Translations under genes and position numbers: made by a program
Notes under the pieces: model-generated
Database searches by the model: none
What the model was told of the DNA's origin: nothing
What the model saw: only the letters and a program-made list of their open reading frames with translations
Origin: Eremophila alpestris peregrina
Lineage: Eukaryota > Chordata > Aves > Passeriformes > Alaudidae
Assembly (NCBI GenBank): GCA_009792885.1
Contig: WMCF01000016.1
Span: 14,280,662 to 14,344,661, forward strand
DNA length: 64,000 nucleotides
Direction of reading: 5' to 3'
Part shown: positions 24,471 to 35,090 of the stretch, in pieces
Position numbering within the stretch: the stretch's first letter is position 1
Layout: each line of letters opens with the position of its first letter

Positions 24471-25276
24471 TTTTTTCAGTGGTTGGTCTCTGGAGTGGGA
24501 GAAGGTGTGGGTCTGGCCCTCCTCTTTTGCTCAAACTCCTCTGTCTGAAAGCCAGCCTATTTCTAACCAGTGAAATGAGGGAGGCCAAAATTGGAATAAG
24601 ACTGTGTGATGGTAACAAGGCAAAAACTGTAACTGTGTTTACATATTAGAAACCATGGCCAAAAATCTCAAAATATTGCCCACAGCATTGTCCTGGCTGC
24701 TTTGCTGGGCACACAGCGTGTCAGCTGAATTCAAAAGCAGGCAAAGATATGCTGTGAGGTGATGTGACAGCTGTAATGGTTGTAGATGGGGTAACCCTTA
24801 AGAAAGCTGGCACAGTGTGTGTGGTCTCCTCAATGTGCCTTTCTCATGTGTATGGGTGTACAGAAAATTAGTTTGAACTCCAGGGTCAGCTTAAAGGTCT
24901 TGTGATGACCCAGTCTGTGCTGAGGTGCAGGAGGAATTAGTTCAGAGTACTTCCGGAGGGGGGCAAAAGTAATCCCAAAGGATTTTAAATGATGTGGCTT
25001 GGAGTTTTATACCTAGTTTACCTTCTGTAGGAAAAATCTGGGGGTTTCCACAAAACCCCCATTTTCACATTAAATATTTAATTTTTACTGAAAATTGGGC
25101 TGTGGACTTTTGAGGCTGGGTCAAACACTAATCTCTACATCTTCCTGAGTAGTCATGAGTTCCTCTTTGAAGCCACCTCATAAATTTTGCATTTTTGTCC
25201 ATAATCTGGACATTTCCACTTATCCTTTTTCTTAGGTTGCAATGCAAGATGTAACCAAAATTATTCTATTGCCATC
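24471..25276. other. Unique non-coding sequence upstream of the LTR
   Basis: No gene was found. A hairpin lies at 25033-25065: GGGGGTTT (25040-25047) pairs with AAACCCCC (25053-25060) across a 5-nt loop and extends by four more A-T pairs after a 2-nt bulge. Its role is unknown. Confidence 0.5.
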
Positions 25277-25764
25277 TGTTAAAACCAGCTGGGGCAGTGC
25301 TCTTTATCTCTGCCATGACCCATCCTCCCTCCAGGGGATCTCTGCTGTTAATGGGCCACTGAGTCTCACTGCCTGACTGATAAAATCACATCATCCCATT
25401 GGGAGATGCTCCACCCAGGGGGAGGAGCCCAACACTCCCACCTGGATATAATCTGAGATTTGGAACAGGGTCATTACTTCAACAGAACCACATCTGTCAC
25501 TCCAGGAGAACTGCAGCCATGATTTAACTGGACTGCTGCCAGCACCCTGACCAATGGTGTCAGGTTGTGTTCTGACTCTGTCAGAGTTTTTATTTTGTAC
25601 TACTGCATTTTTAGTTTAATTTTCTTGTTATTCCTATTCCCATATCCTTGCCTGAGAGCCCCTTAATTTCAAAATTATAGTTTGGAGGGAAGGGGTTTAT
25701 TTTTTCTATTTCAAGGGAGGCTCCTGCCTTCCTTAGCAGACACCTGTCTTTCCAAACCAAGGCA
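25277..25764 (+). mobile_element. Solo endogenous retrovirus LTR
   Basis: The element starts TGTTAAAACCAGC and ends CCAAACCAAGGCA, giving the TG...CA ends of a retroviral LTR over 488 bp. The flanks CCATC (25272-25276) and CCCTC (25765-25769) match at four of five positions, consistent with a decayed 5-bp target duplication. A TATA-like GGATATAATC is at about 25444, and the 3' half carries the CTCCTGCCTTCCTTAGCAGA block I associate with passerine ERV LTRs. No internal retroviral gene adjoins it, so it is a solo LTR left by recombination between two LTRs. The exact family name is not certain. Confidence 0.85.
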
Positions 25765-25769
25765 CCCTC

Positions 25770-26060
25770 CTATGATGCACTGCACTTTCTGCTATGGGGC
25801 TTAGGTCCATACAACCCTCCACTTCATTGATAATTGCCATGATTTTCAAGCTAGATGAGCTCTTGATTAAATTAAAAGGGATGCCTGTGCTCAACTTGAT
25901 GTTAGCTATTTGCTTCCAAGGGTAATTAGTCATGGGTTTAAATAGAAGGAAATAATGGATGTACACATAGAGTGGAAGCACTTTTCTGCCATTATGGTCT
26001 GAAAATATATTTATTTGTTCATTCTGTTTCAAAATGAAGTAGCTCTTCTGTTAGCACGGT
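25770..26060. promoter_or_regulatory. Candidate conserved block downstream of the LTR
   Basis: AT-rich unique sequence carries several TTAAATTAAAA, GGTAATTAGTC and AAATAATGG words and ends in AAAATATATTTATTTG. A minus-strand 99-codon frame spans it without a domain. Enhancer-like by texture only. Confidence 0.22.
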
Positions 26061-29000
26061 AAAATGAGTAGGCATTTTTACGTAAGATTGTTCTGGGTCT
26101 TATTAGAGGCTATTTTCTAATTTCTGGAAGAGTGGGTAAAACCAAATTACTTGAATTGTTGATACTCAGAAAAGGAAAACAAATGTAGTTTCCTGAAGAG
26201 TTAAAGTGTATTGCTGACAGTGGTTTTGGCATTGGCATCATGTGGCAAATGTCTCCTGAGGTACATGTGTGCATACCTGCTTGAACAAAAACCTATAGTT
26301 CAAAAAGGTTGTTGTTCCCATCAGGGAGGTGGAAGAAAAGCTGGTATCATCAGCCAAAGCACAAGAATGATCTTTTCTCTGTCTTCCTAAGGCCTTTTCC
26401 TCCACTGACCTTGAAGTTCAGGTGCCCTGTCTTTCTTCTCTTCTTCCAACTGACCCAGCTTGCTCAGTTGTGTGATGATATCCTCAGTCCCATCTCTTTT
26501 ATGCTTCTCTTGGATCACCCTCCATCCCCTTGCAGCACCCATGAGGTGCAGCCTCTCCTGACTCAGGTTGTTGCCCTCTGTCCTCCAAGGAATCATCTTG
26601 ATTATCTCTCCTAGCTTTCCTTCCTTTTTTTGCAGGAAAGAAACACATCACACACAGGATACAGACCACTGGTTGTTGGAGGATGTGGTGTCTTAGGCAG
26701 GGAAAAAAGTAGCTGAAAAACTGGACTAAGATCTGAACTAAAGGTCCTTCAAGGAAACATGGGACCCAATCCAAGGCTCCCACATTCTGTGCAAGAGCCT
26801 GAGCCACCAGCCACTAAAGAATAGAAAATCCTTTCGTTTGCTGCTTTGGCTCATCTGATTTTGACTGAAATCCACATATTTCTGGCTGACTTACACTGTA
26901 TTTCTGTATTAGTTTTATGAGGAAGCTGTTGGGTGAAAAATATCATCTATGTGTCGATAGAAGTCATAGCATCACTTCCTACTGTGCTCTAAATCTGACA
27001 GGAGTTCCATCTTGCTACTGTATGTAGGAATTCCCCCTCGTGCCTGTGCAAGTGCCAGGCTGCCACTTCTTTCATGTCTCTTCCTGGGTTAGGGAAATGC
27101 CTTCTTGGAAACCTGCACTGTCAGCTAAGCTGACAAAGGTTTTAACACGAGGCAGAACTAATACCCTTTAAAGAAAGCTGCCATGCCATTAATTGTCACT
27201 CTGGTTTGTGTCAGATGCTTGCAAGAAGCGTGCTTGGTTCCTCCACAAACACAACAGCATCTTTCACTCTTAGTGAATAATGTGTTCCAGATGTTCCACC
27301 CTGTGAGAATTTCTTGCGCCCACTGTAATGCCAAGAGAAAAATAAAGCAGTTCAACTTATTTAACCCAGATCTCAGACTGTCTGTCTGCATCATCTAACT
27401 CCATCAAGCTGATGGAGCACATGGAATGGATGGAAAACATGTGGTTTCTATAGACTCCTGCATTTCATGTTGGTTAACAAACGTAGCATTCAATTACCCA
27501 AGGCCATAACAGGCCTGAGCCTAAACCTGGTGTATTCCTGGCAGGTTCTTTGTATCTTCCCCAAACCATCAGTCCTCAGGCCTGGAGCCCTGCCAGTCCT
27601 CCTGTTTTTACTCATGTTATCAGCTTGAGGACCCTCGTTTACCTTCACAGGCCAGACAGAAATAGTGACTAAGCTGCCCTTAAAAATTTAAATGGACTGC
27701 AATGCTCCTCTGCCTAAATATTTTGTGAATGGCATTGGGACCTTTTGTGTTCATGGCTGGAGCTCAAATCCTCATTGTAGCATTTCCAGGCAAAAAAAAA
27801 TCTTGGGGCTTATACAGGATTTCAGAGAGGTCCCCTCAGGATGGGCTCAGAGCTGCCCTGCACAGGCTGCCTTGTTAAATTAAATGCCAGGAGAGAACCT
27901 TCCCACCACTGAGTGGTGATGGGAATTAATCAAATGGATCATTGCAGGGAAGGGCAGGAAAACCACTTGTGATTCTTGATGCACTATGAAGCCCTGGGTC
28001 TTCCAGCTGAGCATGTTAGAAGGGGTGAGATCTCTGTATTTAGCCCAGGAGCTTTCCATAAGAGGCAGAGTTTTGGGGTTTAGGCATTGGGACCGGACTT
28101 CCAGACATAGTGACACACTGCCCAGGTAATCCCACTCCTGTGGCATGGGAATCACACGTACTTGGGTTTTCCCCTACACAAAATGGATGTGAGAGTTCCT
28201 GACCATTCAGACTCTTGAGAGGATCTCACTACAAGGATGAAGGTTTTGTGTTGCTATGAGAATGAAGGAGTTGGTGTGAGCATGTGTGGCCATGTGAACA
28301 CCATAGTCTGGCAAGGAGGTGGAGAGTCCTACAGCCTGGGAAATAACTTTAAAAATCCCTGGTGGGTTTCCAAAAGTCCCTTCTCTGAACAGAGCTCTAA
28401 GAATGATCTAGAGTTTGAATGGGTAATTTAGGGGAAGCCTGTGGTGCCTGTCTCAGGTGCAAGACTCCAGAGCTGTCTGGGTCAGAGATACTGGTGTTGC
28501 AATCCCTGCTGTGCTCCCACAGGGCACTAGGGCTGTATCTTATCCTGCAGTGAGAAGTGGTGTGAGCTGGCAGGAGCTCTGGTGTGCAGCTGGTGTTTAC
28601 AGGAGGGCTGCACTGATGGCAGGTTTTTATCAGGAGCCCCAAAAATAGGTCTTCAGTGCCAGAAAGTTGCACTTCCTTTACAGATACTCATGGGACTTTT
28701 TTTCAGTGGCCACACAGTTGGCAGAAATTCTGTTTCTTACTGAAAGCTGAGAGTCACTTAAAAATATCAAGAGTATGACTGATCTACTTTCTATTGGCTT
28801 CCAAAAAGATCCTGGTATTCCCTGGTCCCTCCTGGACTTCACTGTTGGATCCATGATCTGATTTCAGGGAGGTGCTGAGACTGTTTTTCCAGTGCCAGGT
28901 ACCTCAGAGGTGATGGGGATGTGTTGATGTCATGCTGTGTGCTCCCTTCCAAACCTCCCAAACAGAAATGTCAGAGCAGCAGCTCCACTCTGTCCTCTCA

Positions 29001-29605
29001 CAGGGCAGAGAGGCCATCCAAGTACTTTCATCCTCCACCCTAAGAAAGAAACTCTGCAGAAGATGCATCTAGGCACCCATGACCCCATGTGTGTCTCTGC
29101 CAGTGCATTTTCTGTACAGAATTACGTGCACATCTTCTGGCATATTCATCTCTACACCATGGCTTTCCAAGGTTTATTGAGGCTGGAGGACACTGATGCT
29201 CTCTAAGCCCATTCAGAAAAGTCTTCCTTCCTCTGAGAAAGGAAGATGCAATGCCAAAGATGCAGAACCAAAGCAGCATGCAAGAACAATTATTAAATGT
29301 TGTTAATTAGGACATGTGAAGATGGTCCCTCTCCCCTTTTCCTTTGAAGCATGAAAGCCCAGAGGGAGCCTTTATTAAAGTCAACAAAGAAATCTCAAAG
29401 GGAAAAATTCCCTCCTTTAATGTGGTCACACACATCATCTCCCACCTGGTGGGACGTGACATGTGAGTGTGATTAGGGGCTGTGTCACATCGGGGCACAG
29501 GCACACTGCGCCCCGAGCCACGGAGCAGAGAGAGGAGGGGAAGAGGGAAAGAGTCCACACAGCTGGCCTCACATCCAGCTGCTTGGATCCTGTTGCTGCT
29601 GATGC
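26061..29605. other. Unique non-coding sequence, no gene seen
   Basis: Only short frames were found on both strands. 27170-27540 is unique and moderately AT-rich and could be a weak conserved block. No repeat family was recognised. An A9 run is at about 27792-27800. Confidence 0.5.
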
Positions 29606-29609
29606 CAGA

Positions 29610-29720
29610 AATGCAGCATCTGGAGCTTGCTTTTTATGGATCACGTATCTTTTGTTAACTACTTTTGATTTAGCATATTGTCTTTCCAAAGCAACCTCTG
29701 ATAAAAGCGAGCTGCAGGGT
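29610..29720. promoter_or_regulatory. Short candidate conserved block
   Basis: The stretch TTTTTATGGATCACG, TTGTTAACTACTTTTG and TGATAAAAGCGAGC is non-repetitive with retained CpGs in a CpG-poor area. Texture-based call only. Confidence 0.2.
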
Positions 29721-31005
29721 CCAGGCCAGCAGCTGGATAGCCCATCCTGGATTGTCCTGCCAGAGGCATGGATGTGGCATTACTCCCCAGATGAGTTTTG
29801 GTTGTGTGTTTGAAAACAAACTGGAGCCTCACAGCAGTCTGATTATGGTGGTGCTGGGGGCTAAGGGAAGCCCACCAGAAATAGCAGAGATCCTGCTGTA
29901 CTGTGGGAATTGGGGTAGAAAACCTCCAGGTTCAGCTTGGTTACGTAACAAGCAGTCACAGCATTACTTCCCACTCAAATTCCCAAATAGCATCCATTTG
30001 TAGGCATAAATACTTTGTCCTCTTTAATCCCAAATGTCAAAGACAGGATTCGAGAAGTGCTTCAAAAATTTAGCTTTCTTCCTAAAACCTTACAGGGAAA
30101 GGTTGGGTGTGGTGAGCTCTGATCCACAGGATGAAAGGCATTGGGGTCTTGCACTGGAGCTGTATTTGCTAATGGATGCAGGTGATGAAGACAGGGCACA
30201 GTATCTTGCATTCTACTTTTATAGTATGAAAATATGAGATAAACATGAGGAAAGATGTCCTTTCCCCTTCCCTGAGCTGATCTGTGGCCTGGTGAGAGCA
30301 AGGCTTGGTGGCTTCTCAGGAATGCTTTTGTAATCATGAAGATAAAACAGGGCAGGGCCAGTATAAAACTCATGGAATGGAGAATCTGTAGCTTCATGGA
30401 CTCTTCAGGAGCATCACTGGTTGTTCCATCAGAAATGTTTTGCCTGAAGAAAACAGTGCAAGACATTCTTGTCCTGCTCTGTGCCATTTCTTTGGTTCAG
30501 TATGACCATATTTTATCTAGATTATTTTCAAAAATACCAGGATTTCCTCCTCCCCACATTGTTAATTTAGAAATGAGGCAGTGCCCTCACTGAGCTCTTC
30601 TACAGCTGATATTGCCAACCACATCCCTCTCCATGTCCCAGAGCTAGGCCATGGGACAGGATTTTTCTGACCAAAATTCTCCCTCCCTTTCTTTTCTAAT
30701 GAAGAAAATAAATAATATTTTTTTTAAAAGACGAATTAAAACAAAACAGTTTCCAAAGAGAAACATCCAGACGCTTCATTCTGATTCCCAGATAGCTTGG
30801 CACGTTCATCTCCTCTTCTGCCTTGACTGCTGGGCTGGCTGGCCACATCTGACAGGAGAGGGATCAGCCAGCAGAGCCTGGATCCATGAGCAACGTTGGT
30901 GGCAAGGAGGCCTTGGCAGGGAATTCCTCTCTTTCCCCTGCTGGAGGCCATGGCACAAGAGGCTCTCCCAAGCCCAGTGAAGCCCTTCAGGAGCCAGCTC
31001 AGTGC
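29721..31005. other. Unique non-coding sequence, no gene seen
   Basis: The minus-strand frame at 30062-30487 (141 codons) and others lack recognisable features. 30690-30800 is AT-rich unique DNA with a T9 run and an AGACGAATTAAAAC segment and may be weakly constrained. Confidence 0.5.
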
Positions 31006-31009
31006 TGTG

Positions 31010-31150
31010 AGCAGACAATGCAATTAGCTGGGTTTCACAATGTGCCACTTGGAGTGACCTTTCCAGGGAAAATAATTAGAGGGAGACCATGTCTGCTGTT
31101 GATAATTGGCTTCATTAGCTCTGAGGTTAATTTAAGAGATGTGCCCAGGA
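31010..31150. promoter_or_regulatory. Candidate homeodomain-type conserved block
   Basis: GCAATTAGC, AATAATTAG, GATAATTGG and TTAATTTAAG occur within about 120 bp, with a TGACCT nuclear-receptor half site (31055-31060). The density of TAAT/ATTA words in unique sequence suggests an enhancer core. Confidence 0.28.
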
Positions 31151-31945
31151 AGCAATAGAAGAGGCTCAGGGGAGGCTGCCCAGTTAATTACTTCTAAAAC
31201 ACAGAACTCTATAAGCTTTGTCCTTCCATGTGTGTTCAAGGGAGTCCACAGGGCAGCCTGGGCCAAAGGGAAGGCTGGGCCCTTCTCCTGCTATCACAGG
31301 GATGGTGGGATCAAACAGCCTCTCAGAATGGGAGGTTTCCATTGGTATTGGCTTGCCTGACTGTTAGGGGATTTGAAACCCAGGCTCTGAATTTGCAAGA
31401 GCCCGCATGGTTGCCCATGCTGGAGTTGGAGGACAGGAGTGGCTGCAGCACAGGCTCCCATTTCTCGTATCTTGAGGTGCAAAAGGGAAATCCCCTGTGG
31501 AGACCTGTTCTTTATCATGGCACTGAGGGTCCTGAGGATGGGAGAGAGCCAGGCAGGAGGGGAATCACCATGGGCAGCAGAGCCACAAACCCTCTCCATA
31601 CTGCATTTGGTCAGGCACCACAGACACAAGAGCCACTTTCTGTTTGTCCCCAGGGCTGTGCTTGCATTGCCCAGGAGGTTTAGCCATAGGCAATTAGAGT
31701 CCAAGCCTGAAACTACACAGGCTTTGACTTCCTCTCACCAAAGCTGAACTGACTCCCAGTGGCTTTGGTGGGGTTTGCCCAAACCAGGGCCTGGGGAGAG
31801 GCACAGCCTCAGTGTGTTCCCTCAAAGCAGCATCTGAGCACAGACATTTTTTTTAGGCAGGAGAGTAAAGGAAGGCTGGGACATGAGCACTTGGGAATAC
31901 ATTCCCACAGCAAGCAGTTGGGCAGGAAAGAAGTGACCAGGTCAG
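31151..31945. other. Unique non-coding sequence, no gene seen
   Basis: Open frames on both strands at 31228-31704 (151 and 136 codons) overlap each other and have no domain, so at most one could be real and neither has support. A T8 run is near 31848. Confidence 0.5.
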
Positions 31946-31949
31946 AGGA

Positions 31950-32370
31950 AAAGCATATAAACAACCCAGAGAGAGAGAATCTTCTTGGCTGCCAGTTTGT
32001 TTACATCTTGCAGAAGGGAGCGTCACAAGCCGTGAGCATCTCTGCCTAAATACGACGCGAAGTTCCCGTCCTTCCCTGTGATAACGAAGGGAGAGGATCC
32101 CAGAAGTCACGTCTGTGTTTCCTGTCCCAGTTTTGGCATGAAGAAGTACTGTAGGTTGTACCCTAATAAAACGATCAAAGGGGCTTTTGTTTGCTTGGCT
32201 TTTCCTTTCCCTGGGCACACAATTCCCTGGGAAAGCTTTCTGCAGTGCGGCGTGGGCGGCGGAAAGGTGGGAAGTGTCTGGGATGTGCATGAGAGACAGA
32301 CCCTTCCTCTTGGCCTGAATGAGCCCGTTCCTGAGTGTGGCTGGACTCGGGGACACTTTGTGGATTAAGG
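31950..32370. promoter_or_regulatory. Candidate regulatory block with retained CpGs
   Basis: I count about 15 CpGs across 32020-32370, including TACGACGCGAAG and GTGCGGCGTGGGCGGCGG, against a nearly CpG-free background. TTGTTTACATC near 31999 resembles a forkhead site. The sequence is unique. The 217-codon minus-strand frame across it (31853-32506) has no recognisable domain, and I regard it as chance in a GC-richer patch. Confidence 0.3.
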
Positions 32371-33410
32371 TTAAAAAAGGCATCATCTGGTAAAGACCAG
32401 GGCTTTTAAGGGAGCTGACAGAAGCTTGAGACAGAGGTGCCAGAACATCCATCTGGAAACTGAGCATTTTATGCTCATGAGATTTTGGGGAAATCCAACT
32501 CGCCATTTCCTGATTTAGGGCCTACTCTTTTGTCCCTTATTATCCTCAGTATTCAGATCAGCTCTTGGCACTCAACTCCTCCCTACTCTGTCCTCTCCCA
32601 GCACAAAGTGCATCCACCTAGTGACAGAGTAGAAATTATGCCTTGATGATGGTAACACACTTTAAGTTGGATCATCCCAGCTTCAAGTTTCTCATTTGTG
32701 TTTGGAGTCCATTTTTACTTTTATCAGTGATTACAGCTAAGCTATATATAATGTACATGATGTACTTCTGTGGACCCTCTGGTGTGCATGTGTTATGTGA
32801 GAGCATTAGTTCAGTTTAACACTCACTAGAGTGTTCTTCCCGTTGTGAAAAATATCACTAAAATTCAGTATGTTCAGGAATAGCAAGGTCCAGCAAAATT
32901 TATTTGAGATGCCTGTGCTCAGTATCCAACTGATCCAAATCCATCTAGATCCATGGAACTTGAAGCAGCCACTCTGATTTCCACGAGCTGGGTGTACCCC
33001 AAAAATCTGCAGCTCATGCCTCATAAAAGGTCTCAAAGCCATTAAAAAAATGTTGCTTTGTAGTCCATGCTGTAAGATCTCTTTTTTCCCCACAAAGCTT
33101 CTTACACTGAGACATGTTCATTTGTTCACAAATTGGTTCTGGTTTTTGCAAGTGTGTTCCTGGTTAACATTTTCTCAGCAGATGAGAGGATTTGCACCAA
33201 AGGTTTGGTCTCTGCAGTTGGGAGGGTGGGTGGCTGATGAGATCACATGCCATTGTTTCTGCTCCATGAATCAAAGCCTTAGAGCTCACAGCTGAAAGTC
33301 CAAGAAAAAGAAATTAATAAGTAACAGGCCTCTAGGAAAAATCTTTGGAGAACTAAGTGTTTGGTCAAAATTAAGGAGGTCTTGGGAAACATTTTCACAA
33401 GTACCTGAAT
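32371..33410. other. Unique non-coding sequence, no gene seen
   Basis: Nothing gene-like was found. A TGTACATGATGTAC imperfect palindrome lies near 32752. No repeat family was recognised. Confidence 0.5.
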
Positions 33411-33414
33411 GTTT

Positions 33415-33740
33415 ATTAATGATCATCTCAGGCTGGGAAGAGACAGAAGCTACCCCAGCATTTTAGTGATGCTCTTTGTGTATCTTTTAAGTTTTCCTAC
33501 TGGCATTAGTGCAAGAATTGGTTCATTTGTAATTAGTACTTTGAACACAGTCTTTTGTTCTAAATCACCCATTCCTTTTCTCCCTTAGAATCACATCTCT
33601 AGCTTTATAACCTCTCCACATAGATACAGCCTTAAATCAACATTTGGCTTCAGGCTAGTGATATTTCTTTACCAGAAAAATATCTGGCAGCAACTCCCCA
33701 GTGGATTTGAGAATTCGGCTGTATTAAAAATAAGGTTATA
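33415..33740. promoter_or_regulatory. Candidate conserved block
   Basis: Unique AT-rich sequence with TTTATTAATGATC, TTGTAATTAGTAC and TTTATAACC words and a retained CpG in GAATTCGGC. Enhancer-like texture. Function not shown. Confidence 0.22.
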
Positions 33741-33873
33741 CTTGGTCATTTCTCCTACACTGTCTTAGAGCAAGCATAAAGCTCACTGCTCCTTTATCCA
33801 TGTCATTTATGGATTTCCATAGTGCCAAAGGAGGCACAGAGCATGTTGCAAAGGCAGATTACCTGGAATAAAT

Positions 33874-33913
33874 CATATGGTGTTACAGGCATCATATGCA
33901 GTGTTACAGGCAT
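33874..33913. repeat. Imperfect tandem duplication, about 20 bp, two copies
   Basis: CATATGGTGTTACAGGCAT (33874-33892) is followed at once by CATATGCAGTGTTACAGGCAT-type sequence (33893-33913), which carries a 2-bp insertion. It is a simple local duplication. Confidence 0.85.
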
Positions 33914-34064
33914 CTGGCTTTGGGAGGATTTGATCCTGAAATAAGGTTTGATGATGAAGGTTAAATGATCACTCAGAAATTATAGGAATGCCCTCCATTT
34001 ATCTGGAGAATTGTGAGTCTCCTCTAGCATACAGGAGATCTTTATTTGTCCTTTCCTGGTGCAA

Positions 34065-34095
34065 CACTTCCCTCACTTGCTCACTTCCCTCACTT
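34065..34095. repeat. Tandem duplication, period 17 bp
   Basis: CACTTCCCTCACTT occurs at 34065-34078 and 34082-34095. It lies 15 bp before the LTR fragment and is probably slippage in a pyrimidine-rich strand. Confidence 0.8.
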
Positions 34096-34109
34096 TCCCC
34101 TTTTCCTTT

Positions 34110-34240
34110 TGTCATGGTTTAACCCCAGCCAGCAACCAAAGCCCCACACAAGCTGTTTGCTTGGTCCCCTCAGGTGGGATGAGGGGCAGAATCAAAAGGG
34201 TGAAAGGGAGAAAACTGGTGCTGAGATAATGACAATGGTG
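34110..34240 (+). mobile_element. Fragment of an endogenous retrovirus LTR
   Basis: TGTCATGGTTTAACCCCAGC followed by CAGCAACCAAAGCCCCACAC is the familiar 5' start of an avian ERV LTR. Recognisable LTR sequence continues through GGTGGGATGAGGGGCAGAAT and TGCTGAGATAATGAC, then fades. The downstream two thirds of the LTR and all internal genes are absent, so it is a truncated remnant. The 3' limit is uncertain by tens of bases. Confidence 0.75.
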
Positions 34241-34855
34241 GTCATGAAATCAGTGACAAAGGCTTGTTTTAGGCAGAATTGCTGGTTCCTTGGGTCATGG
34301 ACACCGTTGGGTGCAGGGAGTTTGGAGTGAGCAGGTGTGGTCCTCACCAACCCCCTGGTGTGTTTACCCCAGCTGTGTTCAGACCTGTCCATCTAAACCC
34401 CATCCCACTAAACTGCCCTTCATGTGTGTTAATTTTTGTTTCTGAGCAGAAGCAGGAAAGCAGCCAATGTGGGAAAAGAGGAGATAATGGCATGAACTGT
34501 CCAGGTTTGGAACCAAGGCCTGATTTGCAGTTTCAGGTCAGCTCTGTTTTTCTCTAATCGACTGAGCAAAGGGGCTTTGGGTGAAGCACAGCCTGTGTTT
34601 GCTGGGTAACACCAGTGAACAGAGAGCTCTGGAGCAGAGCAGAGCTGGCAGCTGCTGAGGGTGAGCTCACCTTCGCTGTGGGATTTTATTGTGCTTGGAT
34701 GTGGCCTCAGAGAACCACCACAGTGCAAACACTCGCCAGGAGTAAACATCTGGAGCCCAGAGCTGTTGCTCGGTCTGTGTGTGCAGTATCTCACACAGAG
34801 AAGTCTCAATCCAGGCGAGAAGTCTGTAGCAAATAATAACAAAAAGAAGCAAAGC
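34241..34855. other. Unique non-coding sequence, no gene seen
   Basis: The minus-strand 142-codon frame at 34429-34857 overlaps several plus-strand frames and has no recognisable domain. Part of this stretch could be highly decayed LTR sequence continuing from 34240. Confidence 0.45.
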
Positions 34856-34859
34856 ACTT

Positions 34860-35090
34860 TTTAGCAAATGCAGCTAATTAGTCCATCATTCTTCTGTTCC
34901 CTGGAGGTGACCTAACAGAGTTGTCTTCAAAATCCAGTGATTCTGTAAGAATGTAAATATTATTTTAACCATCTTTAAAATCACTTGTTCAGGTGTCAAG
35001 AATGGCATTAGTGTGAGAGAAGCTATTCTTTCAATTACATTTCCTCTTTCCTTTTCCTGTCTCATAACTTTTAGAGCCACCTCTGTAGAC
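34860..35090. promoter_or_regulatory. Candidate conserved block with CTAATTAG palindrome
   Basis: CTAATTAG (34874-34881) is a perfect homeodomain palindrome. The remaining sequence is unique and AT-rich with AATATTATTTTAACC and TTTCAATTACATT. Enhancer-like texture only. Confidence 0.28.

Noticed and set aside
31853..32506. 217-codon minus-strand open frame
   Set aside because: No recognisable domain, no start context or splice support; it crosses a CpG-richer patch where stop codons are rarer.
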